DNA of 64,000 bases from the NCBI RefSeq assembly GCF_029168945.1, contig NC_083607.1, forward strand, positions 35,759,257 to 35,823,256, in the 5' to 3' direction. A program made the translations under genes and the position numbers. Positions within the stretch are counted from its first letter, which is position 1; each line of letters opens with the position of its first letter. This document shows, in pieces, positions 13,221-24,372 of the stretch. The notes below the pieces were generated by a model. The model worked only from the letters and a program-made list of their open reading frames with translations, was not told the DNA's origin and searched no databases. Origin of the DNA: Cannabis sativa (lineage: Eukaryota; Streptophyta; Magnoliopsida; Rosales; Cannabaceae).

Positions 13221-13821
13221 AAGACATGCAACAATCAAGCAATAAAATAGATACATCTGAATTTTTTGAATTGTTTAATTCTCTATGAGAATTCACAAAA
13301 GATTATATGTTATATTTGGTAGATTGATATTATTTGGCAAATTTCAAATAGTTTGCTAATAGTTGCAAAATAGTTTCATAACAGTTTTGACACTTGTTAA
13401 TGTTTAACTACGAAAAAAATTTAAGTATTAAAATTTTTAAAAAGTCTGATATTAATTTATAAAATATGATTAACTAGGATAATAAAAAAGTTACAAAACA
13501 GTGAAGAATACATTGTTACACAATTAAAATTACAAGTATGCTGAACATTGCAATTTGTTTGTATACAGTTACATAATAGTTTCTATATAGTTGAACGACT
13601 TTATAAAAAACATAATAAATTGGAAAAACATAAAACTGATGCTGATACAAAACATAAAAAAAAAAAATAACATATTATAATGATTAATGTCAAATATTCT
13701 AAAAGTTTAAAACCAGATCCAGAATATAAAACAAATATAATACCTAAACACATAAAATAAAGAACAATTGTCTGATAATAAAATCAACCAATAACAACAA
13801 ATTGTCACTAAAAAAAAGACA

Positions 13822-16800
13822 CTACTTTTTCAATTTAGAAGCCTTGGAAGACTTGCTTTGCTTCTCATCCTCGCTATCAATAATTTCATTAATTTTCCTT
13901 TGCCTGTATGAGAAGAAAAGGGCAGCAATTCGAGTACGATAAACTTCAAAGTCGAAATCAGCAGGAACATCTTTTTCATGGATGAAGAACTCGACAAATG
14001 CAACCACAAATGCTCCGCAATCACTAATAACCAGAAAAGGAAAAACACAGTTAAACAACTAAAATACAACATAAAATTAACTTAAAAACAACAACTCACT
14101 TTTTTTGCAGAGATGGAAGACCAACAATCTCCAAACTCTTAGAGGAGCTTTAGGGTCAGAACCTAAATCAGGAACATGGGACCTATTCTTCCAAAATTCA
14201 AGTAGATCAAAAAACAAAGGCAGTAAAACATAATAAGCCTTCATTCCATTCCTAGTAAGGATTCATTTTGGCAGTCCTCAAGGAATTATAAAGAAACAAA
14301 ATCCCCTCATTCAAGTCAAGACAACCAAAAACCCAATGACTTTCCTTCCTAAGATTTATGATGAATAAGACATGATTGGCTTCATACCAAGGCTTAGAAC
14401 ACGAAATTCGCAAACCTCGTATGTAATGCGCTATTGGGTGAGCAGCATGTATGTGCGACATCTTTGTTTTCATTGCCTTGGCTTTATTGAACTTGTGGTA
14501 TAACGCTTGAATGGAATCATCGAAGAGGCAATCAGCTGTTGCAAAATTCAGTGTAACAACAGAAGAATATTTACCTTTTTTACGAAGGTAATAGAATATA
14601 GTGTTCATATGCTGAAACAAAAAAATACAGAAACACAAAATAGAAAGTTAAAAACTATTTAAAAAACTTAAATACAGCAACTAAACTAAAAAACAATGAT
14701 AAAACAACTATCGTAAATTTTAAAAGAAAACATAAACTTTACCGAGTCATTGATAAACATGTCAGAGGTAGCCAAATGATAAATCTTCAACATAATCAAC
14801 ACCTAATCTAAACTCTGGGGAAATTTCTTCGCACCATCAACATAACAATTGAAATGCCTAAAACAACAAACAAACAACAAAAAAACAATATTGAATCAAA
14901 TATTTGCAAAAATAAAAATAAAATTCAAACAAAAAACAGAATACAAAAATAGAAACAATAAAATAGTCACCTAGGATGTATTAGAAAACCTTCACCAACC
15001 CAAGCATCAAACTTTGCCTTAATTTCAGGAGAGACGGGATCAACAAATGAATCGTTAAGAGCGTAAAGGCCCTTCACATAAGTAACCATCTTAAAATCCC
15101 TCTTCTCTCCTCCTGATTGAGAACCTGGTGACATTACCTCCATTGGAGTGCTTCTCACCTCAGCCAACCCAAAATCAACAAAAGGCGATTTCAATGCCGG
15201 TGCACGCTTTCTCTTATCCATAAGAGGAGTATCAGAAACAGTGTCCTCAGCTTTTTTATTAGAGGGAATGATAGCTGTCTTTTCAACAACAACACTTGGA
15301 TTTTGTTTTGGGACTTGAAAAAAAACAAATTGAAAATCAGGAAAAGGAACAATTGCAAAACAAACATAAAACTGCCAAGCTATTAAAATAAAACATATTT
15401 TACTAGCAAACAAATTAAGCTACACTTACATTGATTTTACGAACAGCTTCTAAACCAGCCAACACAACTTGGTCCTCATCAATTTCAAGCTGGCTTAAAC
15501 CATCGAAAAAATCATCCCCTTTTAAACTAGACTCTTTGACCTTAACGTTCTCAACATCCTTAGCCCTCTCATCACTAACAGTCTCAGATTGATTCACATC
15601 AGCAGTAGGAACATCACTAACGACCTTATCATCTCCAGCATCATCACCACCATCTTTAACCAACTCATCACCATCATCGGAGTCGGAATTAATATTTTCA
15701 GGATCAGGCAATTCCTTGTCATCATCCTCTGCATCATCATCATCATCATCATCATCATCAGAATCTTGTGTCACTAACTCATCAGATGATTTATCCTGAA
15801 TCAAACAACAGTAATGGAACTAAAATAAAATAGGAAAAAAACTAAAAAAAAAGCATGTAAAAACAGAAACAATAAACTCTAATTATATACCTCATCAGAA
15901 GGTCGACGATGAATGACATTAACTTTTTCTTGAATATCCTTAATTACAGTCGTTACAGACTTGAAATTAAGGTCAACAAAACACCTCAAGGAAATGAAGT
16001 CTTCGGCCAAGGATTCTTGATTCGAAATGACCAGCTCCAACTTAGATTTCAACAAATTAATGTCCTCTGAATCAAATTTCTTAGAAGATGAACAACTCTC
16101 AAATGTTTGCTTAGATATACCGCGGTCATCAATAGATTCATCTAGAAATAAACCTTCCAATTGTAGCTTCTGCCTCTCCTCATCAGTAGGACAAATATTT
16201 TTAATCCTTAACTGAAAATTATAATCAAAACAACAAAATATGAAGCAAAAACAATTAAATAACAAAATATTAATAAAACAACACAAAACAGAAAAAAAAA
16301 ACAGTAAGGAAACTGAAAAATCACCTTGTTCAATGACAAATCAAAAATCTTGCTCTTCAAGTCTCTGAGAGTTGGATTTTTGGTCACAATGGTATTGCTC
16401 TAATTTAGAATTCTTGGAATCCTGGATGAAACTATTTTGCAGAAAGTGTTTACCATGGCAGTACAACATTCATAAAACCAAATAATAAACACCCACGGAC
16501 AGCCCAAAGCTCTATACCAACCATCATATTGACCCCCTTTTCTTCTTTCTTATTTTTCCTTTTAATCCCATGATGTATTCTACCTTTGAATGAATCAATA
16601 GTCAATTTAAAGGACTCCCTACCCCAACAATACTCATCCCAACGACTGCTATCAACAACATCTAGATCAAACATAGAAACTTCTTTAACTAGAGTATTGC
16701 TAAGAAGAAAACATTGGATAAATACAGCACAGACAATTTCAAACCAAGAGACTCGTCCAGACCCCACCTACTCCCCAAAAAAGCATCCTCTATAGCTTTA

Positions 16801-17914
16801 TGATCAATGGTTTTTACATCACGGAAACAAACCTCAATCAACTGGTTTGATTCCTGGGAAAACAACAATTTGTTGCAATCACCAAAATAATCAATCCCAG
16901 TGATCAAATAAAACTCCTCGGCACTAAACTGTATACAACGACCAGCAACCTTAGCCCAAAATTCTTTTTGATTGGTCTAGTACACTTCCCTCAACAGTAG
17001 GCTATGTACAACTTGGGGGTGGAAAACAAAATCACGAATATAAAAAAAATGACCAAATTGGGTGTCACGAAACATAGAAAATAAATTCACAGATAAAGTA
17101 TTTTTTATATTATCAATAACAGAAAAATTGCTAGTACAACACATTTGGTTCTGTAAAAATCAGAGGGACTAAATTTGTAATCCCAGACCTGCAATTTAAC
17201 AAACATGTCAAATATAAATAAAAATGGAAAATAAGCAAGTATACAAACTATAATAAAAGTATAAAAAAAATTGAAAACAAACTGACAAACAAAACAACTC
17301 TTCGAACATAAACTACAAAGATCTAAAATCAAATTCTTACCTAAAAATGAACAACAAACAACTATACCTAATCATATTCCCAAAAGACAACATACATAAA
17401 CGGAATAAACTATTAAAAAAATTATGAAAAAACTAAAACACACTGTGAAGAGACATTCAAACGAAACTGAAGTTTAAAAATATTTAAAAAACTGGAAAAC
17501 ACAAACAAAATAAAAAAGACAACAAAATGAAACAAAAGTAAGAATAAACAAACTAAAATGCAAAACCCACAAAATAACAAATAAAATTGATCAAGAAAAA
17601 TTAAAGCCTTAAATATCTATAAAATAGGGGGAAACGAAAAAGAAACTGTAAACACACCTCAGTTCGAATAACACCAACAACATTATCGATTTTTCCAGAA
17701 ACATCTTCAGTCCTTTTCTCTTGGACACCGACCTTTGATTTCTACTTAGGAGGAGCTCGCCCACGCTTCGTTAATGGAGGAGCAAAATCAGAGTCTTCCT
17801 CCTCAATAATAGGTTGTTTTCCCATGGCCTTATTAGTTAATGATTTCAAACCCATTTTGGAGCTTTTTTTTTTTTAACAGGGGAAGGAGATGATGAAGAA
17901 CGGGTCACAACCAT
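13822..17914 (-). pseudogene. ULP1-like / DUF1985 protease gene of the MULE, copy 3 (only copy with its 5' end)
   Basis: The start at ATG 17914-17912 gives MVVTRSSSSPSPVKKKK, the usual kind of start for this plant gene family. A homopolymer near 17867-17876 then breaks the frame, and an open stretch with MGKQPIIEEEDSDFAPP follows. The DUF1985-type region spans about 17140-16450, with FSAEEFYLITGIDYFG near 16920 and YCWGRESFKLTIDSF near 16620; a TAG interrupts it near 16980. Next come the helical region (15879-16286), a shorter acidic tract (15719-15760), an intact linker exon (14967-15413, 148 aa) and the C48 protease block with SHWVFGCLDL (near 14340) and SDCGAFVVAFVEFF (near 14000). A small private deletion near 14257 and the 1-base deletion shared with copy 2 break the catalytic domain. 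Confidence 0.86.
15719..15760 (+). repeat. Interrupted (TCA)n microsatellite, MULE copy 3
   Basis: A shorter tract broken by CTCTG, encoding D-D-A-E-D-D in place of pure Asp. The interruption probably reflects the state before the runs in copies 1 and 2 expanded. Confidence 0.93.
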
Positions 17915-18684
17915 TTTATATACGGAAGGAGATGATGAAGAGGGAAAACGGTTATGGGATTGGGTTAGTGGGAGTAGAAAAATTTTGAAGGACAAAAATG
18001 AGAGGGAAAATGGATGAGAGATCGTGGGGAGGTAAGGTTCAGCAATGGAGGTCGCAAATTTAAAAAAAAATTGAAAGAAACGGAAAATAAAAGGAAAAAC
18101 AAGAAAAAAGAGAGGGAAATGATGCATGGAATGAGTGTGCATGTGGTAAAATAGTAATAAAATATAGAAGAAGAGTAAAAAAGTTGATATAGTCGTGTTG
18201 TGGTAATAGTGTAATAAAAGTTACATTTTATATTTTTGATGTAAAAATTTCAAAAAAAGATACATTTTTTTTAAACTATTGTGTTTTGTAAGATTATGAA
18301 TCATAAATTTTATTTATGGTAAATAGATGAAACATATACCTTAAAAAATGAGACTATACATAGTATTATTATGTAATAAATAAGAAGTTTATATATATTT
18401 TGCTTTTAATTTTAGAGGAATGATGAATATATATATTGAATAATAATATAAAACGTGATATACCAAAAAAATAAAGCATATATAGTATTAAGTTAATATA
18501 GCGTACAACAAAACAAATATGGTAAATTTGATAATATTAAAATTTCATAATATTGCTCCTTATTTTGTTGCTATTATTTTTTTGTAACTTTTGTGTGGTA
18601 AGTAGAATGATTCAAATGGAGGCTGCCAAATTAAAAATGAGAAAGAGTTAGAAATTGTATAAAAATATGTATAATTTGGAAAAT

Positions 18685-18724
<40 letters not shown>

Positions 18725-18934
18725 AGATAAATTGTAAGACCATAATATTTTACCTTATTGGTAAAGATGTCTTATGATTTGTGAATAATCTAGCTAAATA
18801 AGAAGTTGTAAAATAATTTGAGTGCTTGATCCATTGATTTGTCTGTTAAAATAGGTTAAAAACGATTATAATATTTCTTTTCTAAGATGAACTTGTAATG
18901 TATTATTTTAAAATATATAACTTAAGCAATTCAG
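17915..18934. other. A+T-rich right end of the MULE and junction with the copia remnant
   Basis: Upstream of the ULP-like start codon the sequence is non-coding and strongly A+T rich, with a 31-T run at 18687-18717. The MULE terminus must lie somewhere before 18935, where copia coding sequence begins abruptly in the middle of its polyprotein. The exact boundary is not visible. Confidence 0.5.
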
Positions 18935-19368
18935 ATGGCAACCATAATTTTAAATGTTGTTCCATCTCAATCAGTCCCTAAGAAACCTTTAGAATTATGG
19001 AATGGTCGTACACCTAGTTTACGCCATTACAGAATCTGGGGGTGTCTTGCTCATGTCTTAAGAAAGAAATATGGCAAACTTGAAAAGCGAACTGAGGTTT
19101 GCATGTTTGTTGGAAATTCTAAGGAGAGTAGTCGCAAGGATGATAAAGTGTTTGTTTCCACAAACGCCACTTTCCTTGAAGATGACTATATTAAGAATTT
19201 CAAACCACAAAGCAAAGTAGTATTGGAGGAAATGCTTTTAGATATAACTCCTTCTAATGTTCCATCCTCTTCTACTCAAGTAGAGGATAATCCCACTTTC
19301 TCAGTTGAACCTTTGTAAGTTGATACAATCGATAAATCTACCACTAATGTTCCTGTTTAGAAGATCAC

Positions 19369-19801
19369 TGTAACGTCCCCGCTTCAAGCCTCCATTGGGC
19401 CTTTACACCCACGGACTAATGGCTCTTATACACGAGTACGCCACTCTGGCTGCTTCCTGGATTGATGACTGACCCTACAGACGAACACAAGTGTTTCCAG
19501 CGTGCTTTGTCCTCACTCACACGCATCCTGGGAAAACTTCCCAGGAGGTCACCCATCCTTGAAATTGCTCCAGGCCAAGCACGCTTAACTTTGGAGTTCT
19601 TTCGAGATGGGCTACCGAAAAACAAGATGCACCTTGTTGACATAGGTAGTACCAATCAATCCATTTAAACCCTCTTCAACTGTGTAGTCCCATACCTACA
19701 CATTCTCAGAATCATCCCACTTGACCTTCCCCAGGCGGTGTGGGATTGCACAGCTTACCCGGTATTTCCCCTTACGGATCACGGGACTACTGACTGTCAC
19801 A
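19369..19801 (-). repeat. Cassandra LTR A (433 bp)
   Basis: The left LTR of the array, bounded by TGTAACG and GTCACA on +. It contains the 5S-like segment at about 19536-19633. Confidence 0.92.
19536..19633 (-). other. 5S rRNA-like segment in Cassandra LTR
   Basis: Read on -, the stretch contains AGTTAAGCGTGCTTGG (19590-19575), matching the plant 5S gene box A region, and GGATGGGTGACCTCCTGGGA (19558-19539), matching the box C region. The spacer between them and the 5' part have diverged. The same segment recurs 505 and 1010 bp to the right in LTRs B and C. It is the RNA polymerase III promoter-like part of the element and not a true 5S rRNA gene. Confidence 0.9.
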
Positions 19802-19873
19802 ATCACCCCCCCTTACGGGGTCCGACATCCTCGTCGACCACACTTCCAGCTGGGTCAAGGCTCTAATACCATT
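19802..19873 (-). other. Cassandra internal segment 1 with primer-binding site and polypurine tract
   Basis: A 72-bp internal region. Read on -, it has TGGTATTAGAGCC (Met-tRNA primer site) two bases inside the LTR B end, and a G-run next to LTR A. The second internal unit, 20307-20378, is nearly identical and has the canonical TGGTATCAGAGCC. Confidence 0.88.
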
Positions 19874-20306
19874 TGTAACGTCCCCGCTTCAAGCCTCCAT
19901 TGGGCCTTTACACCCACAGACTAATGGCTCTTATACACGAGTACGCCACTCTGGCTGCTTCCTGGATTGATGACTGACCCTACAGACCAACACAAGTGTT
20001 TCCAGCGTGCTTTGTCCTCACTCACACGCATCCTGGGAAAACTTTCCAGGAGGTCACCCATCCTTGAAATTGCTCCAGGCCAAGCACACTTAACTTTGGA
20101 GTTCTTTCGAGATGGGCTACCGAAAAACAAGATGCACCTTGTTGACATAGGTAGTACCAATCAATCCATTTAAACCCTCTTCAACTGTGTAGTCCCATAC
20201 CTACACATTCTCAGAATCATCCCACTTGACCTTCCCCAGGCGGTGTGGGATTGCACAGCTTACCCGGTATTTCCCCTTACGGATCACGGGACTACTGACT
20301 GTCACA
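19874..20306 (-). repeat. Cassandra LTR B (433 bp)
   Basis: The central LTR, shared between the two internal units. It has the same length as LTR A and differs by only a few bases. Confidence 0.92.
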
Positions 20307-20378
20307 ATCACCCCCCCTTACGGGGTCCGACATCCTCGTCGACCACACTTCCAGCTGGGTCAAGGCTCTGATACCATT

Positions 20379-20811
20379 TGTAACGTCCCCGCTTCAAGCC
20401 TCCATTGGGCCTTTACACCCACGGACTAATGGCTCTTATACACGAGTACGCCACTCTGGCTGCTTCCTGGATTGATGACTGACCCTACAGACCAACACAA
20501 GTGTTTCCAGCGTGCTTTGTCCTCACTCGCACGCATCCTGGGAAAACTTCCCAGGAGGTCACCCATCCTTGAAATTGCGCCAGGCCAAGCACGCTTAACT
20601 TTGGAGTTCTTTCGAGATGGGCTACCGAAAAACAAGATGCACCTTGTTGACATAGGTAGTACCAATCAATCCATTTAAACCCTCTTCAACTGTGTAGTCC
20701 CATACCTACACATTCTCAGAATCATCCCACTTGACCTTCCCCAGGCGGTGTGGGATTGCACAGCTTACCCGGTATTTCCCCTTACGGATCACAGGACTAC
20801 TGACTGTCACA
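20379..20811 (-). repeat. Cassandra LTR C (433 bp)
   Basis: The right LTR, followed by the ATCAC target duplication and then copia coding sequence. Confidence 0.92.
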
Positions 20812-22498
20812 ATCACGGCTCCTCGTCGTAGTGGGAGGGTTTCCACAAAACCATCTCGTTATGGTTTGGATGGTGAAGTGAATAGGGTCGTTGGTAACGG
20901 TATTGATGACGATCCATTAACCTATAAACGGGCAATGGCAAGTCCAGAACAGAAACAATGGTCAAAAATAGACTCCATGAAAAAGAACAAAGTCTGAGAA
21001 TATGTAGACGCACTTGATGATTATCGTCCAATTGGATGTAAATGGGTCTGCAAGAAGAAAAGAGGTGTTGGAGGCGAAGTCGAAACTTTCAAAGCTAGAC
21101 TGGTCGCTAAAGGTTATACCCAAAGAGAAGGTGTGGACTATGAGGAAACTTTTAGTCCGGTCGCCATGCTCAAATCAATCTGAATTCTTCTCTCCATAGC
21201 TGCCGCTTTCGATTATGAAATTTGGCAAATGGATGTCAAGACAGTTTTCCTTAATGGAATTCTTGAAGAAACCATCTATATGGAGCACCAGAAGGCTATG
21301 TTCTTCTAGGGTAGGAAAAGAAAGTTTGCAAACTTAATAGGTCCATTTATGGACTTAAGCAAGCTTCTCACCCTTGGAACAAAAGGTTTGATGAAATCAT
21401 CAAGACCTACGACTTTCTTCAAAATGAAGATGAACCTTGTGTTTACCAACTCAAGGATAACCAAGTGGTAGTATTCCTGGTCCTTTATGTTGATGACATT
21501 TTGATTATTGGTAACAATATCAAGAAAATGACTGACATCAAGGAATGGCTTGACACTCAATTCGAAATGAAAGATTTGGGTGAAGCTGCTTTTCTTCTTG
21601 GTATTCAGATCATCAGAAACTGGAAGAACAAATCCCTTGCTCTTACTCAAACGTCTTACATTGATAAGGTTTTGGAGAGATTCTCAATGACCAATGCCAA
21701 GAGGGCACAAATGCCCTCTAGATTTGGTATCCGTCTATCTAAGGAACAACGTCGCACTGATCCTCAAGAGATAGAGGACATGAGAAGGGTTCCTTATGCT
21801 TCAACAGTTGGGAGTTTATTGTATGCAATGTTATGCACTAGACCTGACATATGCTACGTAGTATGAATTGTGAGCAGGTATTAGACAAACCCAAGAGAGG
21901 AACATTGGACAGCAGTTAAGCATATTTTGAAATATTTGAAAAGTACTAGGCATTATGTGTTAGTCTACAAGGGTGGTGCTTTAAATATTGTAGGCTATAC
22001 CGACTCAGATTTCCAGGCTTGTCTTGATGACAGAAAGTCTACATCTGGGATGGTGTTTACTCTTGGGGGTGGGGCAGTGGTTTGGAGAAGTGCTAAATAA
22101 ACCGTAATTTCAGACTCTACCATGGAGGCCGAATACATAGTCGCCGCAGAGGCTGCTAAGGAACTTGTCTGGCTTAGAAAGTTCTTCACAGGATTTGGTG
22201 TTGTTCATGGAATGGAGAAACCACTGGTTTTACTTTGTGATAACATTGGTGCTATAGCCAATAGTAAAGAGCCTCGAAGCCACAAGAGAAGCAAACACAT
22301 AGAGAGGAAATACCACATCATCAGAGAATATGTGGCAAAAGGGGACGTACTGGTGGAGAAAGTGGACACTGAAGATAACCTAGCTGATTCATTCACCAAA
22401 GTATTGACTGCAACTGCATTTTTTTTTTGAAAAGCACAGATTGAATTTAGGATTAATAGAAATGTACTGATAGTTTTATGTTAGTGCAAGTGGGAGTT

Positions 22499-24372
22499 TG
22501 TTGGGCTTTGTGCTCTAAATAAAACTCTATTTCAATGTAATATTTTCTATTCATATCAATAAAGAAACAGATTTAATTTCATTACTTGTTTAATGTGTTA
22601 TTTGGTTCATGTGATCATCTATTTACTTATTTGATTAATAAATTCATCCAAACCCTTATAACACCGATATTCTTGTTTATTGCGTTGTCAACACAGTGGA
22701 AAGTAAACACGATTGTGTGATTAAATGTATTCCTAGATTTATCAGTACACATGGTTTAACTGATATGATAATCTACAAGGGAGTTTACTTGCACCTTGGA
22801 TAAGTGTTATGTCCTTTCCAGGGCATTGTTAAAGTAAGCTTGGGTTGGATGTATGGAGTATGCATCAGAAGGGACCGATATTGAACTTGAACTAGATATG
22901 ATAATCTTACCGTAATATCTATTCAATTCAATATCACCTAGTTGATCCAAGATCAAATGGTCTCAATCCTGAGATGGTTAGGTTCGATCTTAAGAGTATT
23001 ATTCATGTTCTTTGATTTGTTAGTTAAGCCTACTTTTTGGTCAGGGTGATACGTACATTTTAGAAACATGCTAGTACAATTGAGTGGGAGCGCTAATCAT
23101 AGATATGGAATCTATAGCTTCTATCCGGACATAGAAGTGAAATGATGATTTCCTTCGAGCTTGGATAAATAGAGATAAATGATATAGCACTCATTTTAGT
23201 GATTATATTAGTTCACTAAAATATCATTTATAGGTGGCTAAGTGTTTTAAGGATAAAATACATTGAAAGGGTGTAACGGTAATTTTGTCCATATGTAATG
23301 TAAATCATCTATAGAGGATAATTGATTATTGGGATTATAATAATGGATAATAAATAGCGTATCTATATCGTGGAATATATAGAGCGTTCTATATAATTGA
23401 GAGTGCAATTCCAAGTTCTATAGTGGTTCAACGAGGAATTAATAAGTTAGAGAATTTACTTGGTAAATTCTAGACCTACTTATTGGAAGCTCAGTTATAT
23501 AGGCCCATGGTCCGCATACTAGTTGAGATAATTGTTTGTAAGACTCATTTAATTGATTTTAATTAATCAATTTTAATTCTAAAATTAGACTATGTCTATT
23601 TTATGAATTTTCACTATGTTATGACTTTATCGTGAAGAATTTGTATTTTAGGGTTAATTCATTAATTAAGAGACTTTGTGCAGTCTAATTAATAAATATT
23701 ATAAATGACAATTTTATTTAATAATTATTTTAATTATTAAATAAATAGTTTTGGCATTTATAGGGTTGAAGTTGCAAAAAGTAGTATTTGTGAAAAATAG
23801 ATAAAATAGTTGAGAAAAATGGCAAAAACCAAACTTGAGTGGGGCCCAATATGTGGCCGGCCATATGGTGCTATTTTACTCTATTTTTATCAATTTTTTA
23901 TTCCAAAATAAATCAACCATAACCTTATGGAAATTAGTATAAAAGGATAGCTAAGGTCTCATCATCCAACTAATGCCTCCAAAGCTAAAAACCTAGCTTT
24001 CTGATGAGACCTCTTCCTTCTTCTTCTTCCTCTTGAATTTTCGAAATACCTAAGTCTTTCTTCACAAAATATATTCAGCCATTAGTGATTGAGTGCATGC
24101 CCACACATAACAAGTTGGTCCTCAATCATAGTATGTAAGACTGTGAAGAATCCAATCAACAAGAAGGAGAATCGGGCTCAGATTTGGTGATACTCTGCTA
24201 CAGATACAAGGGTTAGAGATCTGAGTGGGAGGAGTCATTTAATTCCGCTGCAACCACTGTAAGGTTTCTCATACCTTTTATGTGTTTATTTTCATCAATT
24301 TAGAAATTCATATTAGGATGTTAAAAATATACTTGTTAGTAAATCTAGATCCTGGTAAAATATATTCCAACA
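22499..24372 (+). repeat. Ty1/copia 3' LTR (1874 bp)
   Basis: It begins TGTTGGGC after a purine-rich GTGGGAG stretch and ends CCAACA, giving perfect TGTTGG/CCAACA inverted ends. It lies directly after the copia RNase H. The same family is present as a solo LTR at 56047-57867, sharing for example TTGAGTGGGAGCGCTAA and ATAGAGCGTTCTATAT. The LTR carries no supported gene. Confidence 0.9.

Larger units (their letters stand above)
11450..16783 (+). repeat. MULE tandem unit, copy 3 (5334 bp)
   Basis: This is the last tandem unit. It begins at CATCCT (11450-11455). At its right end CATCCT (16784-16789) runs on into the rest of the DUF1985 gene instead of jumping back to the transposase, so this copy holds the original right flank. 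It is the only copy whose ULP-like gene is joined to its own 5' end. Its acidic repeat is shorter and interrupted, and it lacks the 2-bp deletion that breaks the frame near 4478 and 9823 in copies 1 and 2. Confidence 0.93.
1..18200 (+). mobile_element. Mutator-like element (MULE) with transposase and ULP1-like protease genes, internally triplicated
   Basis: A MULE-type transposase is read on + from 224 and a DUF1985/ULP1-type protease gene is read convergently on - from 17914. This gene pairing is known from Kaonashi-type MULEs of plants. The middle of the element is repeated three times in tandem. No convincing terminal inverted repeat was seen between bases 1-220 and the 17.9-18.9 kb end, so the outer limits are approximate and the left end may lie before the window. 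Kaonashi-type elements often lack long terminal inverted repeats, so their absence does not argue against the call. All gene copies are broken, so the element is probably non-autonomous today. Confidence 0.85.
19369..20811 (-). mobile_element. Cassandra-type TRIM retrotransposon, double form (LTR-int-LTR-int-LTR)
   Basis: There are three copies of a 433-bp LTR separated by two 72-bp internal segments. In minus orientation the LTR is bounded by TG...CA. Each internal segment starts with a TGGTAT(T/C)AGAGCC primer site for initiator-Met tRNA and ends with a G-rich polypurine tract. Each LTR contains a 5S rRNA-like stretch, the hallmark of Cassandra. A 5-bp target duplication, ATCAC, lies at 19364-19368 and 20812-20816, so the whole array was inserted, or later expanded, at one site in the copia element. 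It has no coding capacity; such elements depend on proteins from other elements. Confidence 0.93.
18935..22430 (+). pseudogene. Ty1/copia gag-pol remnant (integrase C-terminus, RT, RNase H)
   Basis: This is a 5'-truncated copia polyprotein. The part at 18935-19318 matches the region after the integrase core (KKPLELWNGRTPSLRHYRIW, GCLAHVL). The reading then stops at a 1443-bp insertion (19369-20811) and resumes after it. The reverse transcriptase follows with [20 protein letters not shown] near 21050 and the catalytic VLYVDDILIIG near 21490, and RNase H with GYTDSDFQACLDDRKSTSG near 22000 and the NIGAIANSKEP stretch near 22245. It is broken by TGA at about 20995 and 21181 (both at expected Trp codons), a stop near 21310, TGA near 21864, TAG near 21882 and TAA near 22097. 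Gag, protease and the integrase core are missing on the left. It is not functional. Confidence 0.92.

Noticed and set aside
761..16783. CRISPR-like or satellite array, suggested by the regular spacing.
   Set aside because: The unit is 5.3 kb and codes for transposase and protease domains. It is a tandem duplication inside one transposon.
18687..18717. Poly-T run as the tail of an inserted retroposon (LINE/SINE).
   Set aside because: No target duplication or element body could be recognised beside it.
19536..20643. Three 5S rRNA genes in tandem.
   Set aside because: Only the box A and box C parts match plant 5S genes; the rest has diverged and the segment sits inside TG...CA LTRs with a primer site and polypurine tract.
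19416..20678. Short open frames of 67-79 aa repeated three times with conserved sequence, looking like a protein family.
   Set aside because: They lie on both strands of the Cassandra LTRs and recur only because the LTR recurs. The LTR has no coding role.
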